Of a stretch of DNA of 64,000 bases, positions 23,582 to 32,322 are shown piece after piece. This DNA is from Allokutzneria multivorans. Its GTDB lineage: Bacteria > Actinomycetota > Actinomycetes > Mycobacteriales > Pseudonocardiaceae. The position numbers and the translations under genes were made by a program. Each line of letters begins with the position of its first letter. Position 1 is the stretch's first letter. A model generated the notes under the pieces. It saw only the letters and a program-made list of their open reading frames with translations. It did not search any database and was not told where the DNA came from. The DNA lies in NCBI RefSeq assembly GCF_039537405.1, contig NZ_BAABAL010000005.1, forward strand, positions 620,001 through 684,000. The letters run 5' to 3'.

Positions 23582-24592
23582 TCACCTGGTCCGGATGCGC
23601 GGGTCGATCAGCGCGTACGACAGGTCGACCAGCAGGTTGATCACCACGTACACCAGCGCCGCCATCAGGATCACCATCTGCAGCACGGGGTAGTCCCTGC
23701 GCTCGAAGCTGATCGCCAGCGCCTCGCCGAGGCCGGGGTAGGCGAAGACCTTCTCGGTCAGCACCGCCCCCGCCAGCAGGGCGCCGGTCTGCAGGCCGAT
23801 CGTGGTGACCACCGGCAGCATCGCGTTGCGCACGACGTGCCTGGTCCGGATGGTCTGGAGGGTGAGGCCCTTGGACTCGGCGGTCCGCACGTAGTCCTCG
23901 TCGAGCACGTCGAGCACCGCCGCCCTGGTGATCCGGAAGATCACCGCGAACGGGATGGTGGCGAGCGCGACGCCGGGCAGGATGAGGTGGACGAAGGCGT
24001 CCCACGCCGCGTCCCACTCCTGCGTCAGCAGCCCGTCCAGCACGAAGAACCCGGTGACCCGCGTCGCCTCCAGCGCGTCGGCCTGGCGGCCGTAGGAGGG
24101 CAACCAGTTCAGGTTCACCGCGAAGACGTACTTGAGCAGGAACGCGAGGAAGAAGACGGGGACGGCGACGCCGATCAGGGAGCCGACAACGCCCAGGTTG
24201 TCCAGCCAGCCGCCCCGGCGCTTGGCCGCGAGGTAGCCGAGCGGGATGCCGAACGCCACCGCGACGACGATCGCGAAGATGCTCAGCTCCAGGGTCGCCG
24301 GGAAGCGCTCCAGGAAGATGTCCATGGCGGCGGTTCCCGGTTGCACCCCCGTCGAGGTCCCGAAGTCGCCGGAGAGGGCGCGCCCGATGAACTTGAAGTA
24401 CTGCGTGATGATCGGCTGATCGAGGCCGAGCTCGGCGGTGAGTCGCGCGCGCGACTCCTCGGTGCCGCGCTCGCCCAGGAGGGCCGAAACCGGCCCTCCT
24501 GGGAGCGAGCGCAGCCACGCGAAGAGCAGCAGCGACAACACCGCGACGACCCCGACTAGCTGGATCAGCCGCCGCACGGTGAAGCGGAGCAC
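23582..24592 (-). CDS. dipeptide/oligopeptide ABC transporter permease (DppB/OppB-like)
   Basis: 336 residues, six predicted helices. The N-terminus 'MLRFTVRRLIQLVGVVAVLSLLLF' and the 'LPGGPV' segment are typical of OppB. The EAA-like loop 'RTAESKGLTLQTIRTRHVVRNAML' near 235 contacts the ATPases, and the ending 'YALIDPRIR' is conserved in the family. It lies between the binding protein (37-nt gap) and the second permease. Confidence 0.9.
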   Translation of the reverse strand: MLRFTVRRLIQLVGVVAVLSLLLFAWLRSLPGGPVSALLGERGTEESRARLTAELGLDQPIITQYFKFIGRALSGDFGTSTGVQPGTAAMDIFLERFPATLELSIFAIVVAVAFGIPLGYLAAKRRGGWLDNLGVVGSLIGVAVPVFFLAFLLKYVFAVNLNWLPSYGRQADALEATRVTGFFVLDGLLTQEWDAAWDAFVHLILPGVALATIPFAVIFRITRAAVLDVLDEDYVRTAESKGLTLQTIRTRHVVRNAMLPVVTTIGLQTGALLAGAVLTEKVFAYPGLGEALAISFERRDYPVLQMVILMAALVYVVINLLVDLSYALIDPRIRTR

Positions 24593-24629
24593 TGGCTATC
24601 CCGTTGTTCTCGTGGTGGGAGGGGGACGA

Positions 24630-26318
24630 TCAGCCCTTGCTGACGGGGCCGAACTCCTCAGCGGTCAGCGGGCTGGGGACCAGGCCCTTGATGTCCTTCT
24701 TCAGCACCAGCGCGGGCGGCGAGTGCGAGAGCGGGACGGCGGGCAGGTACTCCTCCATGATCTGCTTGTTCAGGCCCTTGTAGAGCTGGTCGCGGGCGGC
24801 CTTGTTCGGCTCCGCGTCGGCCTTCTTCAGGTCGGCGCCGAGCTTGGTGCCCCACGGCGAACCGGCGGTGTAGAAGCGGTTCTCGGGGTTGCCGAAGAAG
24901 GTGCCGACGAAGTTGTCGACGGTGTTGAAGTCACCGGTCCAGCCGAGCAGGAACAGGTCGGCCTTGTTCTGGTCGACATCGGTGAGGTAGCCGCCGTTCC
25001 ACGGCTTCGTGGTCACGTTGATCTTGATGCCCGCCGCCTGGAGGTCAGCGGCGATCGCGCCGTAGATGTCCTTGGGGTTCGGCATGTACGGCCGGGTGAC
25101 CTCGCTGGGCCAGTAGAAGTTGACCGTCAGGTCGGACGCGCCCGCCTCGGCCAGCAGCTGCTTCGCCTTCGCGGTGCTGTACTCGATCTTCTTGACGTCG
25201 GGGTTGTAGCCGTCGACGGTGTCCGGGATGAACTGCGTCGCCACCACGGCGCCCTCGGGCAGCTGCGACTTGACCAGCTGCTCGCGGTTGATCGCGTGCG
25301 CGATGGCCTGGCGGACCTTGAGGTCCTTGAGCTTGGCGTTGTTCTTCTGCGTGAAGCCCAGGTACATGACGTTGAACGCCGGGCGGATCGCCACGTTGAA
25401 GCCGTCGCGCTTCAGCTGCGCCCAGTCGGCCGGGGCCGGGTAGTCGTAGCCGTCGATGTCCCCGGTCTGCAGCGCCTGCTTGCGCGCGGTCTCGTCGGGG
25501 ATGATCTTGAAGATCAGCTTGTCCAGCTTGGCCTTGTCCGCGCGGTAGCCGTCGAAGCGGGCCAGCTCGATCGAGTTGTTCGCCGTGTCGTAGTTGACGA
25601 ACTTGAACGGGCCGGTGCCGGTCGGGTTCTTCAGCGCGTACTCGTTGAAGACGAAGCTGTCGCCCTGCGCCTTGACGTCGTCGGCGTTGAACTTCTTCAT
25701 CGCGGTCGGGCTCTGCATCGAGAACGACGGCAGGCCGAGCACGTCGGGGAACTTCGACGTGGTCGCGGTCAGCTCGACGACGGCGGTCTTGGGGTCCTTG
25801 GCGGTGCAGGACTTGAACAGCGAGGGCTTCGCGCCGTCGGAGAACCCGCCGAAGTTGTCACCCCAGTACTGGGAGACGGCGTCGCTCTGGCCCGCGCCCT
25901 TCTGGTTGTACCAGCGGTTGAAGTTCGCGCAGACGGCCTCGGCGTTGAAGTCGGTGTTGTCGTGGAACTTCACGCCCTCGCGCAGGGTGAAGGTCCAGAC
26001 CTTGCCGTCCGGGGAGGAGGACCACTTCTCGGCCAGCTCGGGCGCGGCCTTCGCGGTGCCCGGCTCGAAGCCCACGAGGCCCTCGAAGATCTGCCGCGAG
26101 ATCCGGAAGGTGGCGCCGTCGGTGGCGTAGAACGGGTCGAACAGCTTCGGTGCGCCCTCGGCGCCGAAGGTCATCGTTCCGCCGACCTTGCCCTGTCCCG
26201 CGTCGTTCCCGCGCTGCGACTGCGCGCAGGAGGCGAGGGACAGTGCGGTGACGCCGGCGACGCCGATCACCGCCAGCCTGCGCATGGGGGTTCTGAGCGC
26301 AGTGAATTTCTTGGGCAT
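24630..26318 (-). CDS. ABC transporter substrate-binding lipoprotein (DppA/OppA-like, SBP_bac_5)
   Basis: 562 residues from the ATG at 26318, with GAGGTG upstream. The lipoprotein signal has lipobox 'LASC' and the lipidated Cys at 31. The SBP_bac_5 domain follows: 'PELAEKWSSSPDGKVWTFTLREGVKFHDNTDFNAEAV' split around 90-130, 'GTGPFKFVNYD', 'QAIAHAINREQLV' and 'LFLLGWTGDFNTVDNF'. It captures peptides outside the membrane. It is the first gene of the five-gene operon. Opine or nickel ligands are alternatives for the family and cannot be told apart by eye. The 176 bp upstream hold its promoter. Confidence 0.9.
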   Translation of the reverse strand: MPKKFTALRTPMRRLAVIGVAGVTALSLASCAQSQRGNDAGQGKVGGTMTFGAEGAPKLFDPFYATDGATFRISRQIFEGLVGFEPGTAKAAPELAEKWSSSPDGKVWTFTLREGVKFHDNTDFNAEAVCANFNRWYNQKGAGQSDAVSQYWGDNFGGFSDGAKPSLFKSCTAKDPKTAVVELTATTSKFPDVLGLPSFSMQSPTAMKKFNADDVKAQGDSFVFNEYALKNPTGTGPFKFVNYDTANNSIELARFDGYRADKAKLDKLIFKIIPDETARKQALQTGDIDGYDYPAPADWAQLKRDGFNVAIRPAFNVMYLGFTQKNNAKLKDLKVRQAIAHAINREQLVKSQLPEGAVVATQFIPDTVDGYNPDVKKIEYSTAKAKQLLAEAGASDLTVNFYWPSEVTRPYMPNPKDIYGAIAADLQAAGIKINVTTKPWNGGYLTDVDQNKADLFLLGWTGDFNTVDNFVGTFFGNPENRFYTAGSPWGTKLGADLKKADAEPNKAARDQLYKGLNKQIMEEYLPAVPLSHSPPALVLKKDIKGLVPSPLTAEEFGPVSKG

Positions 26319-26494
26319 CGCGCACACCTCATGGTCCGATGTCACTGTGTGTGGTGGCCGACACTAACCCCTTACGAGCTCGTTGCCGAGTGCTCCAGGT
26401 CACGATCCGGCCACGCAGAACGTCGTAAGATCGGGTGAATTTTCGCCGGTGTTACCCGCGAGTCACACCGCTTTCTGGCGTCAACCGGCTGGTA

Positions 26495-27055
26495 CTACCG
26501 GAGGTGTTCCGCGAGGAGCACGTCCGCGGCCTCCCTGGTGCCGTCCACCGCGAACCAGCCCGCCTCGAAGTCCTGCCAGCGGGAAAGCGGTCCCGCGCAG
26601 GTTTCGCCATCCCTGGCAACAGCCCTCTTCAGGCGATGCTCGCGATCACCGGAACAGACCCACACCAACACGGACAGCGACGACCTGATCGAGCGACGCC
26701 CGCTGGAGACGCCCTCCAGGACCAGGATCTCGGGCGTGTCGATGCGGACTTCTGAGCCCGTCCGGGGCAAGCCATCCGACCATTCGGTCCGCCGGTAAAC
26801 GGCGGGCTCACCGCGCCGGAAAGGTTCGAGTGCTCCACTGGCGAGATTCGGCCACCACGACACCGGCTCGTCCCAGGTCGCGAAGTCGTCCGTCGGCACC
26901 AGCGCCGTGCGGTGCTCCCCCAGCGCCTCGACGAGGGCCTTCGCGAAGGTGGACTTCCCGCCGCCCGACGGCCCGTCCACCGCGACCAGCTTCACCCGGC
27001 CGAGGCGGGCGGGTGCCGCCTCGACCGCGGCGAGGACGTCCGCGAGGGTGCTCAC
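26495..27055 (-). CDS. uridine kinase-like P-loop NTPase
   Basis: 186 residues. Walker A 'VDGPSGGGKSTFAKAL' is at ~28-42, 'LVPTDDFATWDEP' resembles the uridine kinase substrate loop, a 'ILVLEGVSSGRR' strand follows, and the lid-like 'DREHRLKRAVARDG' comes next. It probably phosphorylates a nucleoside or small metabolite; the substrate is unproven. It overlaps recR by 4 nt. Confidence 0.8.
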   Translation of the reverse strand: MSTLADVLAAVEAAPARLGRVKLVAVDGPSGGGKSTFAKALVEALGEHRTALVPTDDFATWDEPVSWWPNLASGALEPFRRGEPAVYRRTEWSDGLPRTGSEVRIDTPEILVLEGVSSGRRSIRSSLSVLVWVCSGDREHRLKRAVARDGETCAGPLSRWQDFEAGWFAVDGTREAADVLLAEHLR

Positions 27056-27660
27056 ATGGCGCGGCGGCCGGAGAGGGCCCGGCCCAGGGTCAGCTCGTCG
27101 GCGAACTCCAGGTCACCGCCCATGGGCAGGCCGGAGGCCAGGCGGGTCACCGTGAGGCCCGGGAAGTCCTTGAGCATGCGCATCAGGTAGGTCGCCGTCG
27201 CCTCGCCCTCGGTGTTCGGGTCGGTGGCGATGATGATCTCCGAGATGTCCACGCCGTCGAGCGTGGTGCCGATCCTGGACAGCAGCTCGCGGATGCGCAG
27301 CTGGTCAGGACCCACGCCGGACAACGGGTCCAGTGCGCCGCCGAGCACGTGGTAGCGGCCCTTGAACTCCCGCGTGCGCTCGATCGCGAGCACGTCCTTG
27401 GGCTCCTCGACCACGCACACCACCGACAGGTCGCGGCGCGGGTCGCGGCAGATGCGGCAGGTGGTCTCCTCGGAGACGTTGCCGCACACGTCGCAGAACT
27501 GGATGCCCTCCTTGACCTTCTGCAGGACCTCCTGCAACCGGGTCACGTCGGCGGGCTCGGCCGCGAGCAGGTGGAAAGCGATGCGCTGCGCGCTCTTCGG
27601 CCCGACGCCGGGCAACCGGCCGAGCTCGTCGATCAGGTCCTGGACCGGTCCCTCGTACAC
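27052..27660 (-). CDS. recR: recombination protein RecR
   Basis: 202 residues, standard length. With RecF/RecO it loads RecA at gaps. It shows the HhH 'ELGRLPGVGPKSAQRIAFHLL', a zinc finger with C56, C59, C68 and C71, and the Toprim domain 'SVVCVVEEPKDVLAIERTREFKGRYHVLGG' and 'EIIIATDPNTEGEATATYL'. The GTG start lies 12 nt after the ybaB stop, the usual dnaX-ybaB-recR block, here interrupted by an amidase and a DUF3592 gene on the other strand. Confidence 0.97.
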   Translation of the reverse strand: MYEGPVQDLIDELGRLPGVGPKSAQRIAFHLLAAEPADVTRLQEVLQKVKEGIQFCDVCGNVSEETTCRICRDPRRDLSVVCVVEEPKDVLAIERTREFKGRYHVLGGALDPLSGVGPDQLRIRELLSRIGTTLDGVDISEIIIATDPNTEGEATATYLMRMLKDFPGLTVTRLASGLPMGGDLEFADELTLGRALSGRRAM

Positions 27661-27672
27661 GTCGCTCCGTGC

Positions 27673-27993
27673 CTACATTCCGGGGAGCTGGAACCCGCCA
27701 CCGAGGCCGCCCGCCAGCGGACCCATGGTGCGCTGGGCCAGCTCCTGGGCGTTGGTGTTGGCGTCGCGGACCGCGGCGACCACCAGGTCGGCCAGCGTGT
27801 CCGGGTCCTCGGGGTCGATGACCTTGGGGTCGATCGTCAGCGCCTTCAGCTCGCCAGCGCCCGAGACGGTCGCGGTCACCAGGCCACCACCGGCGTTGCC
27901 GGAGACCTCGGCGTCGGCCAGCTCCTGCTGGGCGACCATGAGCTGCTGCTGCATCTGCTGGGCCTGTTGCAGCATCTGCTGGATGTCGGGCAT
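27673..27993 (-). CDS. YbaB/EbfC family nucleoid-associated protein
   Basis: 106 residues. A Gln/Met-rich N-terminal helix ('MLQQAQQMQQQLM') is followed by the YbaB core: 'GGGLVTATVSGAGELKALTIDP' and 'DTLADLVVAAVRDANTNAQEL'. It forms dimers that bind DNA and is always found beside recR. The ATG at 27993 follows a GGTGG site; longer in-frame readings lack a start codon. Confidence 0.94.
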   Translation of the reverse strand: MPDIQQMLQQAQQMQQQLMVAQQELADAEVSGNAGGGLVTATVSGAGELKALTIDPKVIDPEDPDTLADLVVAAVRDANTNAQELAQRTMGPLAGGLGGGFQLPGM

Positions 27994-28083
27994 GCCACCG
28001 GGCTGCAAGACGGCTCCTCTCGGCGAGCTGTGCTCCGGAAAGGCACAGCATGCGGTCAGGGTAGTCGCGCACCGTCTGGCACC

Positions 28084-28926
28084 GTGTACCGCGTGCGACG
28101 CCGCGATTTGAGCATCTTCCTCGCCGGATCGGTTGCCCTGGTCTTCACCGCCTGCGGTGGACCTGCGGAGACCCCACCGTCGAGTGCCGCGCCCGAACCC
28201 ACCTCGATGTCCGTCGGGAGTCCGCCGATCACCGCCGATCCGACGACCGCCCCCGCGAGCCCCAGCACGAACGCGCTCGCCGGGAAGACCGTGGTGCTCG
28301 ACCCCGGGCACAACGGTCGCAACTCCTCGAACCCCGGCGTGATCAACAAGCCCGTCCCCGACGGCCGCGGTGGCTCGAAGGCGTGCAACACCACGGGAAC
28401 CGCCACCAACGCCGGCTACTCCGAGCACGCCTTCACCTGGGACGTCGCCGTCCGCGTCCGCGAGGCGCTGACCGCGCGCGGCGTCAAGGTGGTCATGACG
28501 CGCGAGGACGACAACGGCGTCGGCCCCTGCGTCGACGAGCGCGCGAAGATCGGCAACCGGGCGAGCGCCGACGCGGTGGTCTCCATCCACGCCGACGGCT
28601 CGAACTCCGCGTCAGCACGCGGTTTCCACATCATCTACTCGGCGCCGCCGCTGAACGCCGCGCAGCGCGAACCGTCGACGAAGCTCGCGGGCGCACTCAG
28701 GGACACCTTGCGCGCCAAGGGTTTCCCGGTGTCCAACTACATCGGCTCGAACGGTCTGCACGGCAGGCCGGACATCGCGGGCATGAACCACACCACCCGC
28801 CCGGCGGTCATGGTCGAGTGCGGCAACATGCGCCACCCGGAGGACGCCGCCCAGCTCTCCAGCGCGGCGGGGCGGGCCAAGTACGCGAGCGCGATCACCG
28901 ACGGACTGCTCCGCTACCTGGGGTAA
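28084..28926 (+). CDS. N-acetylmuramoyl-L-alanine amidase lipoprotein (Amidase_3)
   Basis: 280 residues from the GTG at 28084 (28093 is an alternative). A lipoprotein signal (lipid Cys ~24 in 'VFTAC') and a Ser/Pro/Thr-rich linker to ~65 precede the zinc amidase domain: 'VVLDPGHNG' (His), 'EHAFTWDVAVRVREAL' (Glu), 'ADAVVSIHADGSN' (His) and the catalytic Glu in 'PAVMVECGNMRHPEDA'. It cleaves the glycan-peptide amide bond of peptidoglycan at the outer membrane face. It diverges from ybaB-recR 90 bp away. Confidence 0.92.
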   Translation: MYRVRRRDLSIFLAGSVALVFTACGGPAETPPSSAAPEPTSMSVGSPPITADPTTAPASPSTNALAGKTVVLDPGHNGRNSSNPGVINKPVPDGRGGSKACNTTGTATNAGYSEHAFTWDVAVRVREALTARGVKVVMTREDDNGVGPCVDERAKIGNRASADAVVSIHADGSNSASARGFHIIYSAPPLNAAQREPSTKLAGALRDTLRAKGFPVSNYIGSNGLHGRPDIAGMNHTTRPAVMVECGNMRHPEDAAQLSSAAGRAKYASAITDGLLRYLG

Positions 28927-29021
28927 CCGGCTAGCCCAAGCGGTCTCCGGCGGGCGCCGAGTTGGTATCGATCGCCCGGTCGGGGACGGCGACGGCGGGT
29001 CGGAGAGTTATCACTGCACCC

Positions 29022-29819
29022 ATGAGCAGCACCCTCGCCGACATCGTGGTTGCGAAGGACGCCACGCGCATCGCCCTGTCCGTGATCAGCGCGCTCGTGC
29101 TGCTCGCGGGGGTCTACTGGCTGCTGCGCAGGCGCACCACGCGGCGCTCACTGCTGCGCGCCCGCGTCGAGGAGGTCGGTGACGCCTCCGGCGGCAAGCG
29201 CGGCGCGACGCTGTGCCTGGTGTCCGGGGCGCGCGACGGAGAACTGGTCGAGCTGGCACCGACCCGCCTCAACGTCGAGGTCGGCGACGAGGTCCAGGTC
29301 CACCCCTGCCTGGAGCACCCCGCCGCGCTCCGGCTGACCGGCACTCCGCGCACGGTGATGCCCGGCGCGTTGATCGGCTACGGCGTGCTGTTGCTCGCCG
29401 CCGCGTGGATCGCCCCACCCGGGGCCGCCGAGCTGGTCGAGCTGGCCCCGCTGGTGTTCCCGCTGTTCTCCGGCCTGCTCGTGGTGACGGGGATCGGAGT
29501 GCTCGTCGGCGCGCTGCGCTTCGCGCGGGCCTCCCGCAAGGTCGGCGGCATGATCGTGGCGCACCGCTCGCGCTCCGGCGAGACCACCTACGAGCCCCAG
29601 GTGGAGTACGAGATCGACGGCCGCGTGCGGCGCAGCTGGACCGGCGCGCGCAGGCAGAGCTCCGCCGACGTGGGCAAACGCGTGTGCGTCTACGTCGACC
29701 CGCGCGCTCCCGCCGTCGGCACGCTCTACACCGTGTGGACGTGGATCTTCCCGATCACCCTGCTCGTGCTGGGCCTGGTGGGCCTCACCACCGGCGCCGC
29801 CTTCCTCCGCTGGTGGTGA
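29022..29819 (+). CDS. DUF3592-type membrane protein
   Basis: 265 residues. One helix near the N-terminus ('LSVISALVLLAGVYWLL'), two in the middle ('LIGYGVLLLAAAWIA', 'FSGLLVVTGIGVLVGAL'), then a DUF3592-like soluble segment ('SGETTYEPQVEYEIDGRVRRSW', 'VGKRVCVYVDPRAPAVGTL') and a C-terminal helix. The ATG at 29022 is preferred over upstream in-frame codons because the membrane segment then falls at the usual place. Function unknown. Repeat copy 2 starts directly after the stop. Confidence 0.7.
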   Translation: MSSTLADIVVAKDATRIALSVISALVLLAGVYWLLRRRTTRRSLLRARVEEVGDASGGKRGATLCLVSGARDGELVELAPTRLNVEVGDEVQVHPCLEHPAALRLTGTPRTVMPGALIGYGVLLLAAAWIAPPGAAELVELAPLVFPLFSGLLVVTGIGVLVGALRFARASRKVGGMIVAHRSRSGETTYEPQVEYEIDGRVRRSWTGARRQSSADVGKRVCVYVDPRAPAVGTLYTVWTWIFPITLLVLGLVGLTTGAAFLRWW

Positions 29820-30041
29820 AAGGGCCGAGCGCGCGGCGTTCTGCGGGTCATGGGTTCGCCGGTCTTCAAGACCACTCGACCCCCACCACAATCGTCTTCA
29901 ACGACGGCAAACCTCGCGAAGTCATGGGGTTTGAGGCGGTTAACGATGATCGACAGGGGGTTGGGGGGTCTTGAAGGCACCTCACCCCCGGTTACGCCGT
30001 GACCGGGTCCTCGGCTCAACCACGCGCGGGACGGGGCCTAG
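29820..30041. repeat. MITE-like palindromic element, copy 2
   Basis: About 222 bp filling the gap between the DUF3592 stop and the dnaX stop (convergent). It holds GGTCTTCAAGACC at 29861-29873, ACGACGGCAAACC at 29901-29913, the block GGCGGTTAACGATGATCGAC (29936-29955), the return arm GGGGGGTCTTGAAGG and 'ACGCCGTGACCGGG' near the right end, all shared in order with the other copies. The right end GGGGCCTAG provides the dnaX stop codon in its CTAG (30038-30041). The left terminal repeat is degraded. Confidence 0.78.
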
Positions 30042-32137
30042 TCGATGCGGCGGGCGCCCAGCGGGCTGAAGAGCTTGATGATCTCTTCGTCCGGGTCGTG
30101 CTGCTTCACGTCCGGGCTGCCCATCGGGGCCGCGGCGACCTCGTCGAGCATCGCCTCCTCGTCCTCGCGCTCGGAGGCGGGGTCGGGCGGCGGCGGCTCG
30201 TCGAAGTCGGCGGGCGGCTCCGGCGGCGGGGGCTCGTCGGAGGCCGGGGCCGACGCGGAGCGCCGGACGGGTTCGGGCCGACGGGCCGGAGCGGGGGCCT
30301 GCGGTGCGGCAGCGACAGCGGTGTCGGCGGAGGACTGCTGTTGCTGGGGTTGCTGCTGGCTGCGGCGCTGCACCACCGGGCGCTCCGCCGCCGGCTTGGC
30401 GGCGGCAGCGCGCGCGGGCGCGGCGGCGGCGTTGCCCGCCACGCAGCGGACCTGCCACTTCCCGCCGAGCACGCTCTCAACGGCCGCGGCGATGACCTCG
30501 CTGTTCCTCGGGTCGGACAAGCGCTTGGCCAGTGCCTCCGCCGTGTGGGTCAGCGTGATCGCGTTGCCCTCCACCGACTGCACGACGGCGTTGGTCAGCA
30601 TCGCCTCGGTGCTGCGGCTCTGCGCGCGCACGGCGGCGAGCAGCGCGGGCCACGACTGGCGCAGCGTCGCCACGTCCACCGCGCCAGGAACGCCGGAGGC
30701 AGCAGCGGGAGCGGCCGGTTCGGGCTCCGGTGCAGGAGCCGGTGCGGCCTGGACCGGAGCTGGCGCCGGAGTCGGCGTTGGCTCGGGAGCGGCTGGGCGC
30801 TGCGGCGGCTGGGCGACGGGCTCGGGCTGGGCCTGCGGCTCGGACGGGGCCTGCGAACGGCGCTGGAACGTCGGGCGGTCCCCTGCGGGCGCGGGCGACG
30901 CGGCGGCCGGAGCCGGTGCGGGAGCGGCCGCGACGGGGGCACCGGCGGGAGCCGGAGCCGCGGCAACGGGCGCAACGGCCGGGGCACGCCGCTCGAGGCG
31001 GTCGATGCGGTCCAGCAGCGCGGCCTCGCTGTCGGCGGCACCGGGCAGCAGCATCCGCGAGCAGAGCAGCTCCAGCACCAGGCGCGGAGCGGTCGCGCCG
31101 CGCATGTCGATCAGTCCTGTGTGGACGATCTCGGCGTAGCGGGTCAGCGTGCCCGCGCCGATCTTGTCGACCTGGCCGAGCATCGTGGTCAGCTGCTCCG
31201 AGGGCGCGTCGACCAGGCCGCGCTCGCCCGCGTCCGGAACGGCGTGCAGCAGCACCAGGTCGCGCAGCCGGTCGAGCAGGTCGGTGGCGAAGCGGCGCGG
31301 GTCGTGGCCCGCCTCCACCAGCCGGTTCACCGTGCCGAAGACCCCGGCACCGTCGTGCGCGCCGAGCGCGTCGACCATCTCGTCGATCAGCGCGACGTCG
31401 GTGACGCCCAGCAGCGAGACGGCGCGCGCGTAGGTCACGCCCTCCGGCCCGGCACCGGCCAGCAGCTGGTCCATCACCGAGAGCGTGTCGCGCGCCGATC
31501 CCCCACCAGCGCGGATGACCAGCGGGAACACGGCGGGCTCGACCGCGACGCCCTCGTCGGCGCAGATCCGCTCGACCAGCTCGCGCATGACGCCGGGCGG
31601 CATCAGCCGGAACGGGTAGTGGTGGGTCCGCGAGCGGATGGTGCCGAGCACCTTCTCCGGCTCGGTGGTGGCGAAGATGAAGATCAGGTGGTCCGGCGGC
31701 TCTTCGACGATCTTCAGCAGGGCGTTGAAGCCCTGCGTGGTGACCATGTGCGCCTCGTCGATGATGAAGACGCGGTAGCGCGACTCGGCCGGGGCGTAGA
31801 ACGCGCGGTCGCGCAGCTCCCTGGTGTCGTCGACACCACCGTGGCTGGCCGCGTCGAGCTCGACGACGTCGACGTTGCCGCCGCCCTCCGGCGCCAGTGC
31901 GACGCACGAGTTGCACTCGCCGCACGGATCGGGCGTCGGGCCCTGCACGCAGTTGAGCGAGCGGGCCAGGATGCGCGCGCTGGAGGTCTTCCCGCAGCCG
32001 CGTGGGCCGGAGAAGAGGTAGGCGTGGTTGATCCGCCCGGCCCGCAACGCCATGCGCAGCGGGTCGGTGACGTGCTCCTGCCCGACGACCTCGGAGAAGC
32101 TCGCCGGGCGGTACTTGCGATACAGGGCCAGCGCCAC
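30038..32137 (-). CDS. dnaX: DNA polymerase III subunits gamma/tau
   Basis: 699 residues from GTG 32137 (GGAG upstream). It is the clamp-loader ATPase of the replisome. 'MALALYRKYRPASFSEVVGQEHV' begins the AAA+ domain, Walker A 'GPRGCGKTS' is at 44-52, the zinc cluster cysteines lie in 'CVQGPTPDPCGECNSC' just after, and the Walker B/DEAH-type motif is 'FIIDEAHMVTTQGFNALLK'. The sensor 'FATTEPEKVLGTIRSR' and collar domain run to ~365. A long Ala/Pro/Gln-rich linker (~370-480 and again ~600-680) flanks the tau-specific domain. The stop codon lies in the CTAG of repeat copy 2. No programmed frameshift site was recognised. Confidence 0.96.
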   Translation of the reverse strand: MALALYRKYRPASFSEVVGQEHVTDPLRMALRAGRINHAYLFSGPRGCGKTSSARILARSLNCVQGPTPDPCGECNSCVALAPEGGGNVDVVELDAASHGGVDDTRELRDRAFYAPAESRYRVFIIDEAHMVTTQGFNALLKIVEEPPDHLIFIFATTEPEKVLGTIRSRTHHYPFRLMPPGVMRELVERICADEGVAVEPAVFPLVIRAGGGSARDTLSVMDQLLAGAGPEGVTYARAVSLLGVTDVALIDEMVDALGAHDGAGVFGTVNRLVEAGHDPRRFATDLLDRLRDLVLLHAVPDAGERGLVDAPSEQLTTMLGQVDKIGAGTLTRYAEIVHTGLIDMRGATAPRLVLELLCSRMLLPGAADSEAALLDRIDRLERRAPAVAPVAAAPAPAGAPVAAAPAPAPAAASPAPAGDRPTFQRRSQAPSEPQAQPEPVAQPPQRPAAPEPTPTPAPAPVQAAPAPAPEPEPAAPAAASGVPGAVDVATLRQSWPALLAAVRAQSRSTEAMLTNAVVQSVEGNAITLTHTAEALAKRLSDPRNSEVIAAAVESVLGGKWQVRCVAGNAAAAPARAAAAKPAAERPVVQRRSQQQPQQQQSSADTAVAAAPQAPAPARRPEPVRRSASAPASDEPPPPEPPADFDEPPPPDPASEREDEEAMLDEVAAAPMGSPDVKQHDPDEEIIKLFSPLGARRID

Positions 32138-32213
32138 GGCTCCGCACCTTACTGGCGAGCACCGACAACGGGAGAATCCGGGCCCGTCAGGGCAGGGGCA
32201 CCTGGAGACAAAA

Positions 32214-32301
32214 GGGGACCCCACGCACCTGCCAGAGCCCGCTTATCCTTGCTGCCTTCCGGCCCTGGGGAGGTTCACGAGATGCGCACCGCATGGGGTC
32301 C
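32214..32301 (-). ncRNA. ffs: Signal recognition particle RNA, small bacterial type (4.5S)
   Basis: The minus strand holds the universal SRP domain IV hairpin: CCAGGGCCGGAAGGCAGCAA around 32246-32267, with the GGAA tetraloop and the A/C-rich internal loop. The ends pair as a long helper stem (GGACCCC at the 5' end against GGGGTCCCC at the 3' end), followed by a TTTT tract (plus AAAA 32210-32213) as terminator. There is no Alu domain, so this is the short form. It sits about 75 nt upstream of dnaX in the same direction, the usual actinobacterial position. Exact ends are approximate by a few bases. Confidence 0.9.
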
Positions 32302-32322
32302 ACGGAAAGTGTAGCGCGCCGC

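Noticed and set aside
26830..28083. Plus-strand in-frame extension of the amidase gene
   Set aside because: Antisense to recR and ybaB; the lipoprotein signal fixes the start at 28084 or 28093.
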